Shown one piece after another: positions 34,365 through 43,964 of a DNA stretch of 64,000 bases (its first letter is position 1; each line of letters begins with the position of its first letter). The DNA is from RGIG8124 sp045130665. GTDB lineage: Bacteria; Bacillota; Clostridia; Christensenellales; CAG-917. The stretch is from the NCBI GenBank assembly GCA_045130665.1, contig JBGUQC010000001.1, positions 62,001 through 126,000 on the forward strand, read 5' to 3'. The notes beneath the pieces are model-generated. The model did no database searches and had not been told where the DNA came from. It saw only the letters and a list, made by a program, of their open reading frames with translations. The translations under genes and the position numbers were made by a program.

Positions 34365-35675
34365 TTAGTTTTCTAAGAATAAGTCTGAGTTGTTTAATCC
34401 AGTGCTAAAGTCATCTGGAATAATATCTTGTGGATCCTTAATTGGGGCCTCGTGTCTGTATAATAATTTAAGCAAAGCAGGAACTAACATTGAGGAAACA
34501 ATAATTAGAATAATTACAAATGGCATAATGTTTACACTTATTAAGCCTTCCTCAATACCAATGTTTGCACAAACTAGAGCAACTTCAGCTCTTGCCATCA
34601 TGCCAACACCTGTACGTAAACTATCTTTGAAATTGTATCTAAATGCTAGTGCACCAATTCCACATCCAACAACTTTGCTCAAAAGAGCAACTGCGATGTA
34701 AAGAACACCAAATCCTATCCAGATTGTGTTAAATGATGAACTTGCACCTGCTAGTTTTCCTATCATGCCAATACCAATATTCGCAAAGAATACAGGTTCA
34801 AAGAAAAGGTAAGTAGAAATTTCAATTTTACTATCTATATAATTTCTTGCAGCTGCAGTGGATAAAACTAATCCAGCAACATATGCACCAGTTATATCTG
34901 CAACTCCAAACCATTTTTGTGCTGCATATGAATAGAAGAAACAAAGTGCAATTGCAAATATAGGAAGTCTATGTGCACGAGGTCTTCTTTGAGACAATAT
35001 CATTAAAAACCTTAACGATAAAACACCAAGTAGTAATGCAGCTACAAAGAATCCAATGATTTTTGCTATTGTTACAACAATATCTACTGCGTCTGCTGCG
35101 CCTGTCTCTTTTATTGATACAACTACTGAAATAATAACAACTGCAATTATGTCATCTAATATTGCTGCAGCTAAAACTGTTGCACCAACTTTACTTTGCA
35201 GCCTACCCATTTCTTTTAGTGTTGCAACTGTTAAAGATACAGATGTAGCACAAAGAATACAGCCATAGAAGATGTTAGATAATAATACTTCATGATTGCC
35301 CAATTGTGCAAAACCACCTTCTGGGTTAAATGCACATGCAACTACAAAGCCTAATACAAGTGGGAATATTACACCTAAAAGTGTAATAACTATTGAAGGA
35401 GCACCTACTTTCTTGAATAAATTTAGATCTGTTTCAAGACCAGCAGTGAACATAATAAGAATAACGCCAATTTCTGCGATAAAAGATATGCCCCTCAACG
35501 TACCGCCTTCTACGAATATCTCTTGTCCAGGAATTAGTTGAATTAATCCAAGTAAGATGCCAGCAATTAACATACCGACAACTTCAGGTAGTCCAAGCCT
35601 TCTCATTGCTAAACCAAGTACCTTGGCTATAGCAATAACTAATGCAAGTGGGAGTAATAATTCAAATATTTCCAT
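34365..35675 (-). CDS. Cation:proton antiporter (CPA2, KefB/GerN-like)
   Basis: A 436-residue membrane protein with about twelve TM helices of the Na+/H+ exchanger superfamily. Visible are RRLGLPEVVGMLIAGILLG near the N-terminus, FTAGLETDL, and the ion-binding region AAILDDIIAVVI, where the acidic pair DD is typical of CPA2. There is no C-terminal TrkA-N domain, so it resembles GerN/NapA-type exchangers rather than KefC. The likely role is Na+ or K+ export in exchange for protons. First gene of the minus-strand pair with the MATE exporter. Confidence 0.87.
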   Translation of the reverse strand: MEIFELLLPLALVIAIAKVLGLAMRRLGLPEVVGMLIAGILLGLIQLIPGQEIFVEGGTLRGISFIAEIGVILIMFTAGLETDLNLFKKVGAPSIVITLLGVIFPLVLGFVVACAFNPEGGFAQLGNHEVLLSNIFYGCILCATSVSLTVATLKEMGRLQSKVGATVLAAAILDDIIAVVIISVVVSIKETGAADAVDIVVTIAKIIGFFVAALLLGVLSLRFLMILSQRRPRAHRLPIFAIALCFFYSYAAQKWFGVADITGAYVAGLVLSTAAARNYIDSKIEISTYLFFEPVFFANIGIGMIGKLAGASSSFNTIWIGFGVLYIAVALLSKVVGCGIGALAFRYNFKDSLRTGVGMMARAEVALVCANIGIEEGLISVNIMPFVIILIIVSSMLVPALLKLLYRHEAPIKDPQDIIPDDFSTGLNNSDLFLEN

Positions 35676-35701
35676 AATTTACCTCAAAACGTATTTTAGA
35701 A

Positions 35702-35721
35702 TTGACTTTTTTGAAAGTCAA
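35702..35721. repeat. 8 bp inverted repeat in the antiporter leader
   Basis: TTGACTTT, spacer TTTG, AAAGTCAA: a perfect inverted repeat 27-46 bp upstream of the antiporter ATG. It may be an operator or an RNA hairpin in the 5' UTR. It has no T-run in the antiporter direction that would make a clear terminator. Confidence 0.45.
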
Positions 35722-35905
35722 CCAATTTAGACAAAATTAAAATCCAAAAAAAAGAGTATTTTTTTACTATTGTACACTTTTTTAAATTTGTTTATTTTTC
35801 TTGTTTATATGGTTAGAATACTGATTTTATGTAAAAATAAGGACTTTTCAAGTAGAATTTTCTTGTGGTTTGTCTCTTTATATACCACAATATATGGGAT
35901 TTTGT
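35722..35905. other. AT-rich divergent intergenic region
   Basis: Very AT-rich DNA between the antiporter and the ABC cassette. It must hold the minus-strand antiporter promoter; TACAAT (35774-35769, minus strand) is a possible -10 without a good -35. No coding sequence or known RNA is recognised. Confidence 0.3.
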
Positions 35906-35933
35906 TTGACACTAATATTATATATGGTATAAT
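35906..35933 (+). promoter_or_regulatory. Strong promoter of the ABC/Ig-like/patatin cassette
   Basis: A perfect TTGACA (35906-35911), a 16 bp spacer and a perfect TATAAT (35928-35933). Transcription should start near 35940, leaving a leader of about 145 nt before the ABC ATPase. Confidence 0.78.
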
Positions 35934-35969
35934 TTAACAGTACTTTTTGTTTATAAAACAAAGAGCATC

Positions 35970-36005
35970 ATGAGTTATGAAATACGTAAAGTGTATATAT
36001 ATTAG
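35970..36005 (+). CDS. Candidate 11-codon leader peptide
   Basis: ATG at 35970 and TAG at 36003-36005 encode MSYEIRKVYIY. It sits in the mRNA leader between the promoter and a terminator hairpin. A small hairpin (TTTGTTT/AAACAAA, 35946-35962) lies just upstream, and only a weak ribosome site (AAAGAG) precedes the ATG. The layout is like ribosome-mediated attenuators of resistance and stress genes, where a stalled ribosome prevents the terminator. Whether it is translated is unknown. Confidence 0.45.
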   Translation: MSYEIRKVYIY

Positions 36006-36018
36006 CAGAGAATAATTT

Positions 36019-36062
36019 GGGGAAAAGTGACCGTATAAGTATGGGTTACTTTGCCCTTTTTT
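36019..36062 (+). terminator. Leader terminator/attenuator before the ABC operon
   Basis: GGGGAAAAGTGACC (36019-36032) pairs imperfectly with GGGTTACTTTGCCC (36043-36056), giving a long stem with one bulge and a G-T pair. A run TTTTTT (36057-36062) follows. The ribosome site AAAGGAGAT of the ABC ATPase comes just after. A terminator between a strong promoter and the first gene implies regulated readthrough. Confidence 0.75.
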
Positions 36063-36085
36063 CTTAGAATAAAGGAGATAAAGAT

Positions 36086-36934
36086 ATGTTAAAAGTTAGC
36101 AATTTAACAAAGAAATATCCAAAGAGTGACAGATATTCTGTTCATGATATTTCATTTGAACTCAAACCAGGCGAAATTTTTGGATTCCTTGGACAAAACG
36201 GTGCAGGTAAATCCACAACCATTAAGTGTTTAACTGGTATCATTCCATTTGATAGTGGAACAATTGAAATTTGTGGACATGACATTGTAAAAGATCCTAT
36301 TGGCGCAAAACTTGAAATGGGATATGTTCCAGATAACCACTCAGTTTATGAAAAACTAACAGGTAGAGAATATGTAAATTATGTTGCAGATATTTACAGA
36401 GTTTCTAAAGAAAAGAGAGTTGAGATTTACAATTATTATATAGATCTTTTCAAACTTCAAGAAGCACAAGATAAACAAATTAAATCATACTCACATGGTA
36501 TGAAGCAAAAGATTTGTATTATTGCAACATTAATACATGAACCAAAGCTTTGGGTATTAGACGAACCAATGATTGGTTTGGATCCACAAGCTATTGCTGA
36601 AATTATTTCATTAATGAAACAACACGTTGCAAAAGGTAACACAGTTTTCTTCTCAAGTCATAACTTAGACTTAGTTAAGAGACTTTGTGACAGATGTGCT
36701 GTTGTAAACAGAGGTGAACTTGTAGACTTCTTTGACTTAAAAGACAATGAAGAAAACAAGAAGAACCTTGAAGAGCGTTTCTTCAAGATTACAGGAACAT
36801 ATGATGAAAGAGTATTTAAGGACTATTCATCTCAAGAATTATCTTATGTTAACAACATGTCTGAAGAAAGTGCAGATGTAGTTGAAGAACAACCAAAGGT
36901 TGAAGAAGAAAACAAAGAGCAAGGAGAAGAATAA
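36086..36934 (+). CDS. ABC transporter ATP-binding protein
   Basis: A 282-residue ABC ATPase of the ABC-2 exporter type. Walker A is GQNGAGKST (36-44), the signature is the weakened SYSHGMKQ (about 134-141), Walker B with catalytic Glu is WVLDEPMIGLDP (about 156-167), and the switch His is in FFSSHNLDL. The last ~35 residues are an acidic tail (EESADVVEEQPKVEEENKE). The permease gene overlaps its stop by 1 bp, so the two form one transporter. Substrate unknown; the context suggests envelope material or a peptide/lipid. Confidence 0.9.
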   Translation: MLKVSNLTKKYPKSDRYSVHDISFELKPGEIFGFLGQNGAGKSTTIKCLTGIIPFDSGTIEICGHDIVKDPIGAKLEMGYVPDNHSVYEKLTGREYVNYVADIYRVSKEKRVEIYNYYIDLFKLQEAQDKQIKSYSHGMKQKICIIATLIHEPKLWVLDEPMIGLDPQAIAEIISLMKQHVAKGNTVFFSSHNLDLVKRLCDRCAVVNRGELVDFFDLKDNEENKKNLEERFFKITGTYDERVFKDYSSQELSYVNNMSEESADVVEEQPKVEEENKEQGEE

Positions 36935-38640
36935 TGAAACAAATTACTGCATCTAGTTTAAAAGCCTTAATAAGACTAGATATAAGAAGTCGTTTCGGAA
37001 CCAGAAAGGATGTTTCCAAGAAAGAGTTGATTGGAAAGATTGCAAACTGGACCTTCACAATTGTTCTATACGGTTTCTTCCTTTTCTTTGTTTACGAAAT
37101 GACAGACATTTTCGTTAAGAGAAGTGGTCTAGGATATGAATGGCTTGTTATGGTTACATGTGCAACCATGATTATTGCAACGATAGTTTCTATTGTTACG
37201 GTAATTAAAAACTTGTACCTAACTGGAGATAATGAATTGCTGTTGCAATTCCCAGTAACATCGGCAGAGATACTTTTATCCAAATCCATATACTGCTTTA
37301 TACATAACGTAGTTGTATGTATTTTGGTTATTTTACCATTCTATGTATCTTTCGGTGTTGTACTTGGAGATAATGTTTCTAGAGGATATTTCGTTGAAGC
37401 TATTGTAGACGTATTACTTATTAGTTTAGTCCCATATTCTTTAGCAAACATCTTAGCTGTTCCAGTTATGATGATAACAAACAAATTAAAGAGCAAATAT
37501 CTTGTAATGTTAATTTTATTAACAGTTGTACTTTGTGGTGCATTCATTGCATACATGGAAATAGTTCAACTTGTTATGAAATACTTACAAAAAGAATCTG
37601 TATCTTTATTCTCAGCAAAGATGATAGAAAACTACAGATGGTTCGGTTCAGTGGCATATCCATTTAAGTGGTATGCAAATATGTTATCTGGTACCATTCT
37701 TGCAAATCTTTCAAAGAAAGAAATTGGTTTATCCTTCCTTTATGTTGCATTGATTACAATTGCACTTGTAGTCTCAGGATTCTTTGTAACTGTAAAGCTT
37801 TACTATAGAACAATCTTAAATGGTATTGAAGGAACAAAAGAAGCATATAAGTTTAAGACAAAGATGAGAGTACATTCTCAATTCAATGCTTTATTAAAAC
37901 GTGAATTCTTAATGATTTATAGATCCTTCAACTATTCATTCCAATATCTTGCTATGGCAATTGCAGCACCAATTATGGTCTATTACTGCAATAATATTGC
38001 AGTTACCTTCGGTTCAAGCAGTGTTGGTAACAGAATAGTTCCTGGATTATCCTTATTGGTAATCATCATATTCAGTACCATGATAGTTTCATTTGCTGCC
38101 ACAACAATTTCAAGAGAAGGCAGTGAATTCTACATGACAAAAATTATCCCAGTTAATTACACAACTCAAGTTGCAACCAAGTTCTTCTTATATGCAATTG
38201 TAGGTTTCTTATCTGTATCCTTTAGCTGTCTTGCTATTGGTTTAGCATTTGGTCCTACAGCAGAGAAGCCTGTCGTTACAACAATAGACGTAGTTGCTAT
38301 TTGGGGAATTGCAGAGATGATAACGCTAGCGTTAACTGCGTTGTCTGTGTGGGCAGACGTTGCTGGTCCAACATTCAATGTCTCTGGAGATGGTGAAATG
38401 GTTCATGCAAATAAGAACATAGCCATTGTTATCTTCACAGGTATTGCAGTTGCTGTTGGATATGGTATCTTTGCAATCGTTTTCAACTATATCAAATTAG
38501 CTGGTTTAAATAGCTATATCATAGACAGTATAACTGATGTTTATATTGCTCTAGTTTTAGCTTCCATAGTAATACTAGGAGTTTGCTTGTCATTGTTATT
38601 TGTTAACCTTAACAAGCGCTATAGGAAGATTGTGTCATAA
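36934..38640 (+). CDS. ABC transporter permease, large multi-TM type
   Basis: A 568-residue membrane protein with about twelve hydrophobic segments spread along its length, starting near residue 34 (WTFTIVLYGFFLFFVYEM). It has no ATPase motif and pairs by 1 bp overlap with the ATPase gene. Cytosolic linkers are basic (RKDVSKKELIGK, FKTKMRVHSQFNALLKREF). It resembles uncharacterised ABC-2-like permeases that carry all membrane segments in one chain. The two Ig-like protein genes follow 15 bp downstream, so they are likely one transcript. Confidence 0.82.
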   Translation: MKQITASSLKALIRLDIRSRFGTRKDVSKKELIGKIANWTFTIVLYGFFLFFVYEMTDIFVKRSGLGYEWLVMVTCATMIIATIVSIVTVIKNLYLTGDNELLLQFPVTSAEILLSKSIYCFIHNVVVCILVILPFYVSFGVVLGDNVSRGYFVEAIVDVLLISLVPYSLANILAVPVMMITNKLKSKYLVMLILLTVVLCGAFIAYMEIVQLVMKYLQKESVSLFSAKMIENYRWFGSVAYPFKWYANMLSGTILANLSKKEIGLSFLYVALITIALVVSGFFVTVKLYYRTILNGIEGTKEAYKFKTKMRVHSQFNALLKREFLMIYRSFNYSFQYLAMAIAAPIMVYYCNNIAVTFGSSSVGNRIVPGLSLLVIIIFSTMIVSFAATTISREGSEFYMTKIIPVNYTTQVATKFFLYAIVGFLSVSFSCLAIGLAFGPTAEKPVVTTIDVVAIWGIAEMITLALTALSVWADVAGPTFNVSGDGEMVHANKNIAIVIFTGIAVAVGYGIFAIVFNYIKLAGLNSYIIDSITDVYIALVLASIVILGVCLSLLFVNLNKRYRKIVS

Positions 38641-38655
38641 TAAAGAGGTGATATT

Positions 38656-41310
38656 GTGAAAAAGTTAATGATAGGAACCCTTTTATTAATTCCACTCATC
38701 ATTATGGCTGTTGTTACACTAACAGCTAATATAGTAGCGGGCGCAACTTATATTGGGGTTGAATCACTCACAATTGAAACGGATTATCTCGAATTAATTA
38801 ATGTAGACCAAATTTACTATGCAGGCGACTTATTACTACCAAAGGTAGGACCATCCAGAGCTACAAACAAAACGATTACATGGGAGATTGAAGATATTAC
38901 ATTATTGGATGCATCTTATGATGACTCCGTAATCCCAGCTGTAACGCTTTTAGATGCAAACGAAGATCCTACAGATACAAATACCACAGGTATTTTCAAA
39001 GTAAATGCATATTGTTCATTTGAATTATCTGCACAAGCTGAAACACAAAAAGCAACTTGTATGGTATTCGTTGGTGGTTATGATGTAAGAAAGATTATGG
39101 TGTCTCACAACAGCAATGATTATGCAGATGTTAAGGTTGGAGACAGCGTTCAATTAAAATACACAGTAGTTCCTATTTCAGCAAAGATTAACGAGCTAAG
39201 ATGGGAGTCTACAAACCCAGGTGTTGCGGTTGTAGATGAAAATGGTATTGTAACTGTTAAGGGAACAGGAGATGCTAAGATTAAGTTATCTATTCCTAAG
39301 TACACAACAATAGATTCAAACAAAGAATATGTTACATCCGCAGAGTTCACAGTATATGGTAAAGAGGGTACATCCAAGTATGGTTCAGTCTTTACTTCAC
39401 ATCTAAAGACTTTGTCTTTAAATGCTATTGGTGCATATGATGTATCCAATGTTGAAGGGGCAACTATTTCAGGAGACACATTAACCATTACAGGTTCAAG
39501 TTGCTCAATGCAAACAAAGAATGGTCCTTTAACCATAAAGACATGTGAAGAGGGAGATATTGAGATAGTTCATGCAGACATTATTTCAAATGCTGCAGGT
39601 TATGTTTTAGGCTTTGATGAAAAGCTTGTTCTCACAGCAAGATTAGCATCCGCACTTGAGAGTGCAACAATTACTCCAACTTGGAGTGTATCTGGAGATG
39701 GATTTGCAATTAACAATGGTGTTTTAACTGCAACAAAAGATGGCATAGGAACAGTTACAGCAACATATGGAAGCAAGAGTGCATCCGTACAAATACATGC
39801 AGAGGAAAAGATCACAAACCTAATCCTTGGTATTACAAATTCAACCTTAAAGGTTGGTATTGGTAAAGAGACTGTATTTGCAAGTTCAAGATACAAAGAT
39901 ACATTTGAAAGAGAAGACAATTATGTAGAGATAACATTTAAATCTCCAGCAAATCCAACAAGTGCTGCAGAATTAGATAAGTTTGCAAGCAAGTTCACAT
40001 TCACAGTGGACGATCCAAGCAAAGCATATGTTGTTGGAACAAAGTTGTATTTCAAGAAAGATGGCATTACTGAAAAGTGCAACATTACAGTTACAGTATC
40101 TGCAAAATACTATAAGTATTTACCAGACTATGTAACACGTACAATAACATTCACAGTTATAGACGGTGTATCAGTTTATACAGAACCACAACTTCAAAAA
40201 GCTTGTGATGACAGACTCCACATTTCATTAATGGCAGATGTTGTTGCAATTCACCAAGACTATATCCTTAACAAGGACTTATATGGTAATAACCATATGA
40301 TTTCTTTAGATATGCCTAAAGATAACATAGAAAGTTGGAGAACAATTTTCTTGGTAAACAAAAAGAATGTCATTTCAAATATCACAATTCGTGCAAACGA
40401 AGTAGATACAGAAATCACAAACGAAGATGGTGCTAAAGGCTTAAAGGGTGGTGCTGTTAGATTTGAATGGGAAGGTCATGATGAGTGGAGTGGCGAAAAC
40501 AAACCAGGTTATGATCTCAGATTCGAATCCACAGTTGAATATTCAACAATAGAAAACTGCAGTGTATGCTTAAGATCATATGGTGCAGACATGGTAGTAA
40601 ATGGATGTATTATTAGAAATACATCACAAGTTGCAATTCACACTCGTGCAAGATTATATAACGAGGTAGATGGTGTGAAATATTATGAATACTCTAAAAT
40701 CACATTAAGAAACGTTATATTCTCTAACTTATTAGGTACATGCTTAAGCATGGAATACCAAGATTCATTCTTCTTACCAGATGAAAATGGATACACAATT
40801 GGTGAACAAGATGCAGATGGCAACTTCATTTACAAACCAACTTATGAAAAAGAGAGAAATATAGTTCTTCAACAAGAAGGATTTGTAGACATTTACAATT
40901 GGCAAAACATTTACGAATTAGGACTCCTTTCAGGATTAGATGTAGATGAGACATTAATCTATGTTCTAAAGCTTGCACTTGGAGACTTATTTGAAAGAAG
41001 TGAGTTTGACCAATTCAGATATACAACAGGTACAGGTACTGGAACAACACAACAATATGTATGTATGGGCTTTATATCAAATGGTATTTTAACACCTTCT
41101 GTGTTAGATGCAACATTTGAAGACCCAAGAATGTGTTATCTAGATACATCTAAGTATCCATCTATTGTAGACAATGATTTGTACTATAGGTTACTTGTTG
41201 TAAACAAAATGAAGATATTCGCATATGATGCTTCAGCGGATATAGGTCCAGATGATCACCCAGTTATAAACAAGGCGACATTCAACAGACTTAATCCAAA
41301 CAAAAAATAA
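38656..41310 (+). CDS. Exported Ig-like (BIG2)/beta-helix protein, copy 1
   Basis: An 884-residue protein of unknown function. An N-terminal signal or anchor (MKKLMIGTLLLIPLIIMAVV, ending near residue 30) is followed by a ~120-residue domain, a BIG2-like Ig domain (about 150-235, with VVDENGIVTVKGTGDAKI), a second Ig-like part (WSVSGDGFAINNGVLTATKDG, near 335-385), and a region from about 515 with repeated short strands (NVISNITIRANE, YSTIENCSVCLR, VNGCIIRNTSQVAIHTR) typical of a parallel beta-helix. It has no LPXTG or other C-terminal anchor. Start is GTG with AGAGGTG upstream. The next gene is a clear paralogue. Confidence 0.72.
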   Translation: MKKLMIGTLLLIPLIIMAVVTLTANIVAGATYIGVESLTIETDYLELINVDQIYYAGDLLLPKVGPSRATNKTITWEIEDITLLDASYDDSVIPAVTLLDANEDPTDTNTTGIFKVNAYCSFELSAQAETQKATCMVFVGGYDVRKIMVSHNSNDYADVKVGDSVQLKYTVVPISAKINELRWESTNPGVAVVDENGIVTVKGTGDAKIKLSIPKYTTIDSNKEYVTSAEFTVYGKEGTSKYGSVFTSHLKTLSLNAIGAYDVSNVEGATISGDTLTITGSSCSMQTKNGPLTIKTCEEGDIEIVHADIISNAAGYVLGFDEKLVLTARLASALESATITPTWSVSGDGFAINNGVLTATKDGIGTVTATYGSKSASVQIHAEEKITNLILGITNSTLKVGIGKETVFASSRYKDTFEREDNYVEITFKSPANPTSAAELDKFASKFTFTVDDPSKAYVVGTKLYFKKDGITEKCNITVTVSAKYYKYLPDYVTRTITFTVIDGVSVYTEPQLQKACDDRLHISLMADVVAIHQDYILNKDLYGNNHMISLDMPKDNIESWRTIFLVNKKNVISNITIRANEVDTEITNEDGAKGLKGGAVRFEWEGHDEWSGENKPGYDLRFESTVEYSTIENCSVCLRSYGADMVVNGCIIRNTSQVAIHTRARLYNEVDGVKYYEYSKITLRNVIFSNLLGTCLSMEYQDSFFLPDENGYTIGEQDADGNFIYKPTYEKERNIVLQQEGFVDIYNWQNIYELGLLSGLDVDETLIYVLKLALGDLFERSEFDQFRYTTGTGTGTTQQYVCMGFISNGILTPSVLDATFEDPRMCYLDTSKYPSIVDNDLYYRLLVVNKMKIFAYDASADIGPDDHPVINKATFNRLNPNKK

Positions 41311-41332
41311 AAAGAAGGTTTAGATATAGATT

Positions 41333-43963
41333 ATGAAAAAGTTGATGTTAGGAACGCTAATGTTAATACCAATAATTATCATGGTTGTAGTTACACTTAC
41401 AGCCAATATAATTGCTGGCGTTACATATATTGGTGTTGAGTCCCTATCCATAGACAAGACATATCTAGAATTAATTCATGTAGATCAAATTTACTATGCA
41501 TCCGATTTACTTTTACCAAAGGTAAGTCCATCTAGAGCTACAAACAAAACCATCACATGGGAGATAGAAGATATAACTCTTTTAGATGCTTCCTATGATG
41601 ATTCAGTAATTCCTGCAGTAACACTTATAGATGCATATGAAAACCCAGTAGAAACAAATACAACAGGTGTATTTAAAGTTAATGCATACTGTTCATTTGA
41701 ATTATCTGCACAAGCTGAAACAAAGAAAGCAACTTGTATGGTCTTCGTTGGTGGAGATGATGTAAGATCCATCACAGTTTCTTATGGAGACAAGATTGCA
41801 GAAGAAATTAAAGTTGGAGATAGTTTAAAACTCAGTTATTCAGTTGTTCCAATTTCTGCAAAGATTGAAGACATGTGGTGGGAAACATCCAATGCAAGTG
41901 TTGCTGTTGTAGATGAAAACGGTGTTGTAACTGTTAAAGGCAAAGGTATAGCAGAAATCACGTTATCCATTAGAAAGTACATAGATAACTGGGAATATGT
42001 AACATCCAATGTATTTGTTGTTACAGGAATAGATGGTGCATCATATTATGGTTCTACATTTAATTCAGCATTAAGGACTTTGTCCTTATCTGCAATTGGT
42101 GCAACAGGTGTTACAAGTGTAACTGGTGGTTCTATATCTGGAGATACATTATCCATTACAGGAGATAGTTGTACACTTCAAACAGCAAATGGACCACTCA
42201 CAATTAATATTTGTGAAGAGGAAGATTTAGAAATACTTCATGCAAACTTATTCAAAGTTGGTAGTGGATATATTCTTGGTTTAGATGAAAAGTTAACACT
42301 TAAGGCAAGATTTGCAGATGTGTTTACAACTACAGCATGCAATCCAACATGGAGTGTAACTGGTGGAGACTTCACAATTGAAAATGGTGTATTAAGAGCT
42401 AATAAAGTAGGAACAGCAGTAGTTACTGCAACAGTTGGTTCTAAGAGCACACAAATTCAAGTTCAAGTTGAAGATAAACTTACAAACTTAATGTTATCCA
42501 CAACCAATTCAACCTTAAAGGTTGGTATTGCAAGAGAGACTATTTTTGCTAGTGCAAAATACAAGGATGATTTATCTGGAGTAGAAAACAACTCATTTGA
42601 AATTAAATTTAGTTCTCCAGCAATGCCAGAAAATCCAGCAGAACTTGCAACATTTATAGATAACTTTAACTATACAGTAAGCGATACTAGCAAAGCATAT
42701 TTTGAAGGAAATATTTTATATTTCAACAAGGATGCAATTACAGAAAAATGTGAAATAACAGTAATTGTTTCTGCAAAGTATCATAAATACAGACCAGAAT
42801 ACACAACAAGATCCTTCACATTGAAGGTTATTAATGGTGTTGCAGTTTATAACGAGCCACAACTTCAAAAAGCTTGTGATGATAATTACAACATTTCCCT
42901 TATGGAAAATGTTTCTGGTATACATCAATTCTATTGTTTAAACAAAGATTTATATGGCAATGACCATATGATAAATCTAAACATGAACGAAAGTGATAAG
43001 CACGATGATTGTATTTTCTTAGTTAGAAGAGCAAACACAATTAGTAATGTAACACTTCGTGCAAATGAAACAGATGGTGAAATGTCTACAGAAGATGGAT
43101 CCAAGAGTTTCTTAGGTGGATGTATCCAATATGAATGGGAATTTGATGAAAATAATCCAACATATGATGTTAGATTCAGTTCTGTTCTTGAATATACCAT
43201 TGTTGAAAACTGCTCAATTAACTTAAGATTGTATGGCATGGATATCTTAATGAATGGTTGTGTTGTTAGAAACTCATCTCAAGTTGCAATGCATACACGT
43301 AATCGGTTAAGAGCTGAGAAAGATGGTGTTCGTTATTACGAATATACAAAGATGACAATGAACAACTGTATTTTCTCTAACTTACTAGGAACATGTGCAA
43401 ACTTTGAGTACCAAACAAGTTTCTTCCTTCCAGATGCTGAAGGCGATGAAGTTGGGGATATGGATGACCATGGAAATAGCATTTACACACCAACCTACGA
43501 AGTAGAGAGAAACACAACATTAAGACAAACAGGATTTGTTGATGTATATAACTGGCAAAGTATTTATGATGTAACAGGCCTTATTTCAGGTTTTTCAATT
43601 GATGATTCATTAAAGCTTATTCTTGGACCATTAATTCAAGCATTATTTGAATATGATGATTTCAATAATTACAAAGTAACAACTGGTACTGGAAGTGGCC
43701 AAACACAACAATTTATTCATATGGGATTCTTGTCTAATGGTATTACAAACCCATCTGTATTAGATGCTACATTTGAAGATACAAGAATACATTATCTAGA
43801 TCTTGAGAAATGTCCATCTGTTGTTTCTGAATACACATATAACAGATTCTTAATTCAACAAAAGACATTCCTTTACATCTATGACAATACTGCAAATATT
43901 AGACCAGATGACAAGCCAGTTTATGACAAGTACACATTTAATAAATTAAATCCAAAGAAATAA
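41333..43963 (+). CDS. Exported Ig-like (BIG2)/beta-helix protein, copy 2
   Basis: An 876-residue paralogue of the preceding protein with the same layout: near-identical signal/anchor (MKKLMLGTLMLIPIIIMVVV), N-terminal domain (TYIGVESLSIDKTYLELI), BIG2-like domain (VVDENGVVTVKGKGIAEI), a second Ig-like part, and a beta-helix region (EPQLQKACDDNYNISLMENV, VNGVAVYNEPQ, MNGCVVRNSSQVAMHTR). The N-terminal ~120 residues and the SSQVA...HTR segment are the most conserved between copies; charged loops differ. This points to tandem duplication and divergence, perhaps to form a heteromer. It begins 22 bp after copy 1 and ends 1 bp before the patatin gene. Confidence 0.72.
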   Translation: MKKLMLGTLMLIPIIIMVVVTLTANIIAGVTYIGVESLSIDKTYLELIHVDQIYYASDLLLPKVSPSRATNKTITWEIEDITLLDASYDDSVIPAVTLIDAYENPVETNTTGVFKVNAYCSFELSAQAETKKATCMVFVGGDDVRSITVSYGDKIAEEIKVGDSLKLSYSVVPISAKIEDMWWETSNASVAVVDENGVVTVKGKGIAEITLSIRKYIDNWEYVTSNVFVVTGIDGASYYGSTFNSALRTLSLSAIGATGVTSVTGGSISGDTLSITGDSCTLQTANGPLTINICEEEDLEILHANLFKVGSGYILGLDEKLTLKARFADVFTTTACNPTWSVTGGDFTIENGVLRANKVGTAVVTATVGSKSTQIQVQVEDKLTNLMLSTTNSTLKVGIARETIFASAKYKDDLSGVENNSFEIKFSSPAMPENPAELATFIDNFNYTVSDTSKAYFEGNILYFNKDAITEKCEITVIVSAKYHKYRPEYTTRSFTLKVINGVAVYNEPQLQKACDDNYNISLMENVSGIHQFYCLNKDLYGNDHMINLNMNESDKHDDCIFLVRRANTISNVTLRANETDGEMSTEDGSKSFLGGCIQYEWEFDENNPTYDVRFSSVLEYTIVENCSINLRLYGMDILMNGCVVRNSSQVAMHTRNRLRAEKDGVRYYEYTKMTMNNCIFSNLLGTCANFEYQTSFFLPDAEGDEVGDMDDHGNSIYTPTYEVERNTTLRQTGFVDVYNWQSIYDVTGLISGFSIDDSLKLILGPLIQALFEYDDFNNYKVTTGTGSGQTQQFIHMGFLSNGITNPSVLDATFEDTRIHYLDLEKCPSVVSEYTYNRFLIQQKTFLYIYDNTANIRPDDKPVYDKYTFNKLNPKK

Positions 43964-43964
43964 G

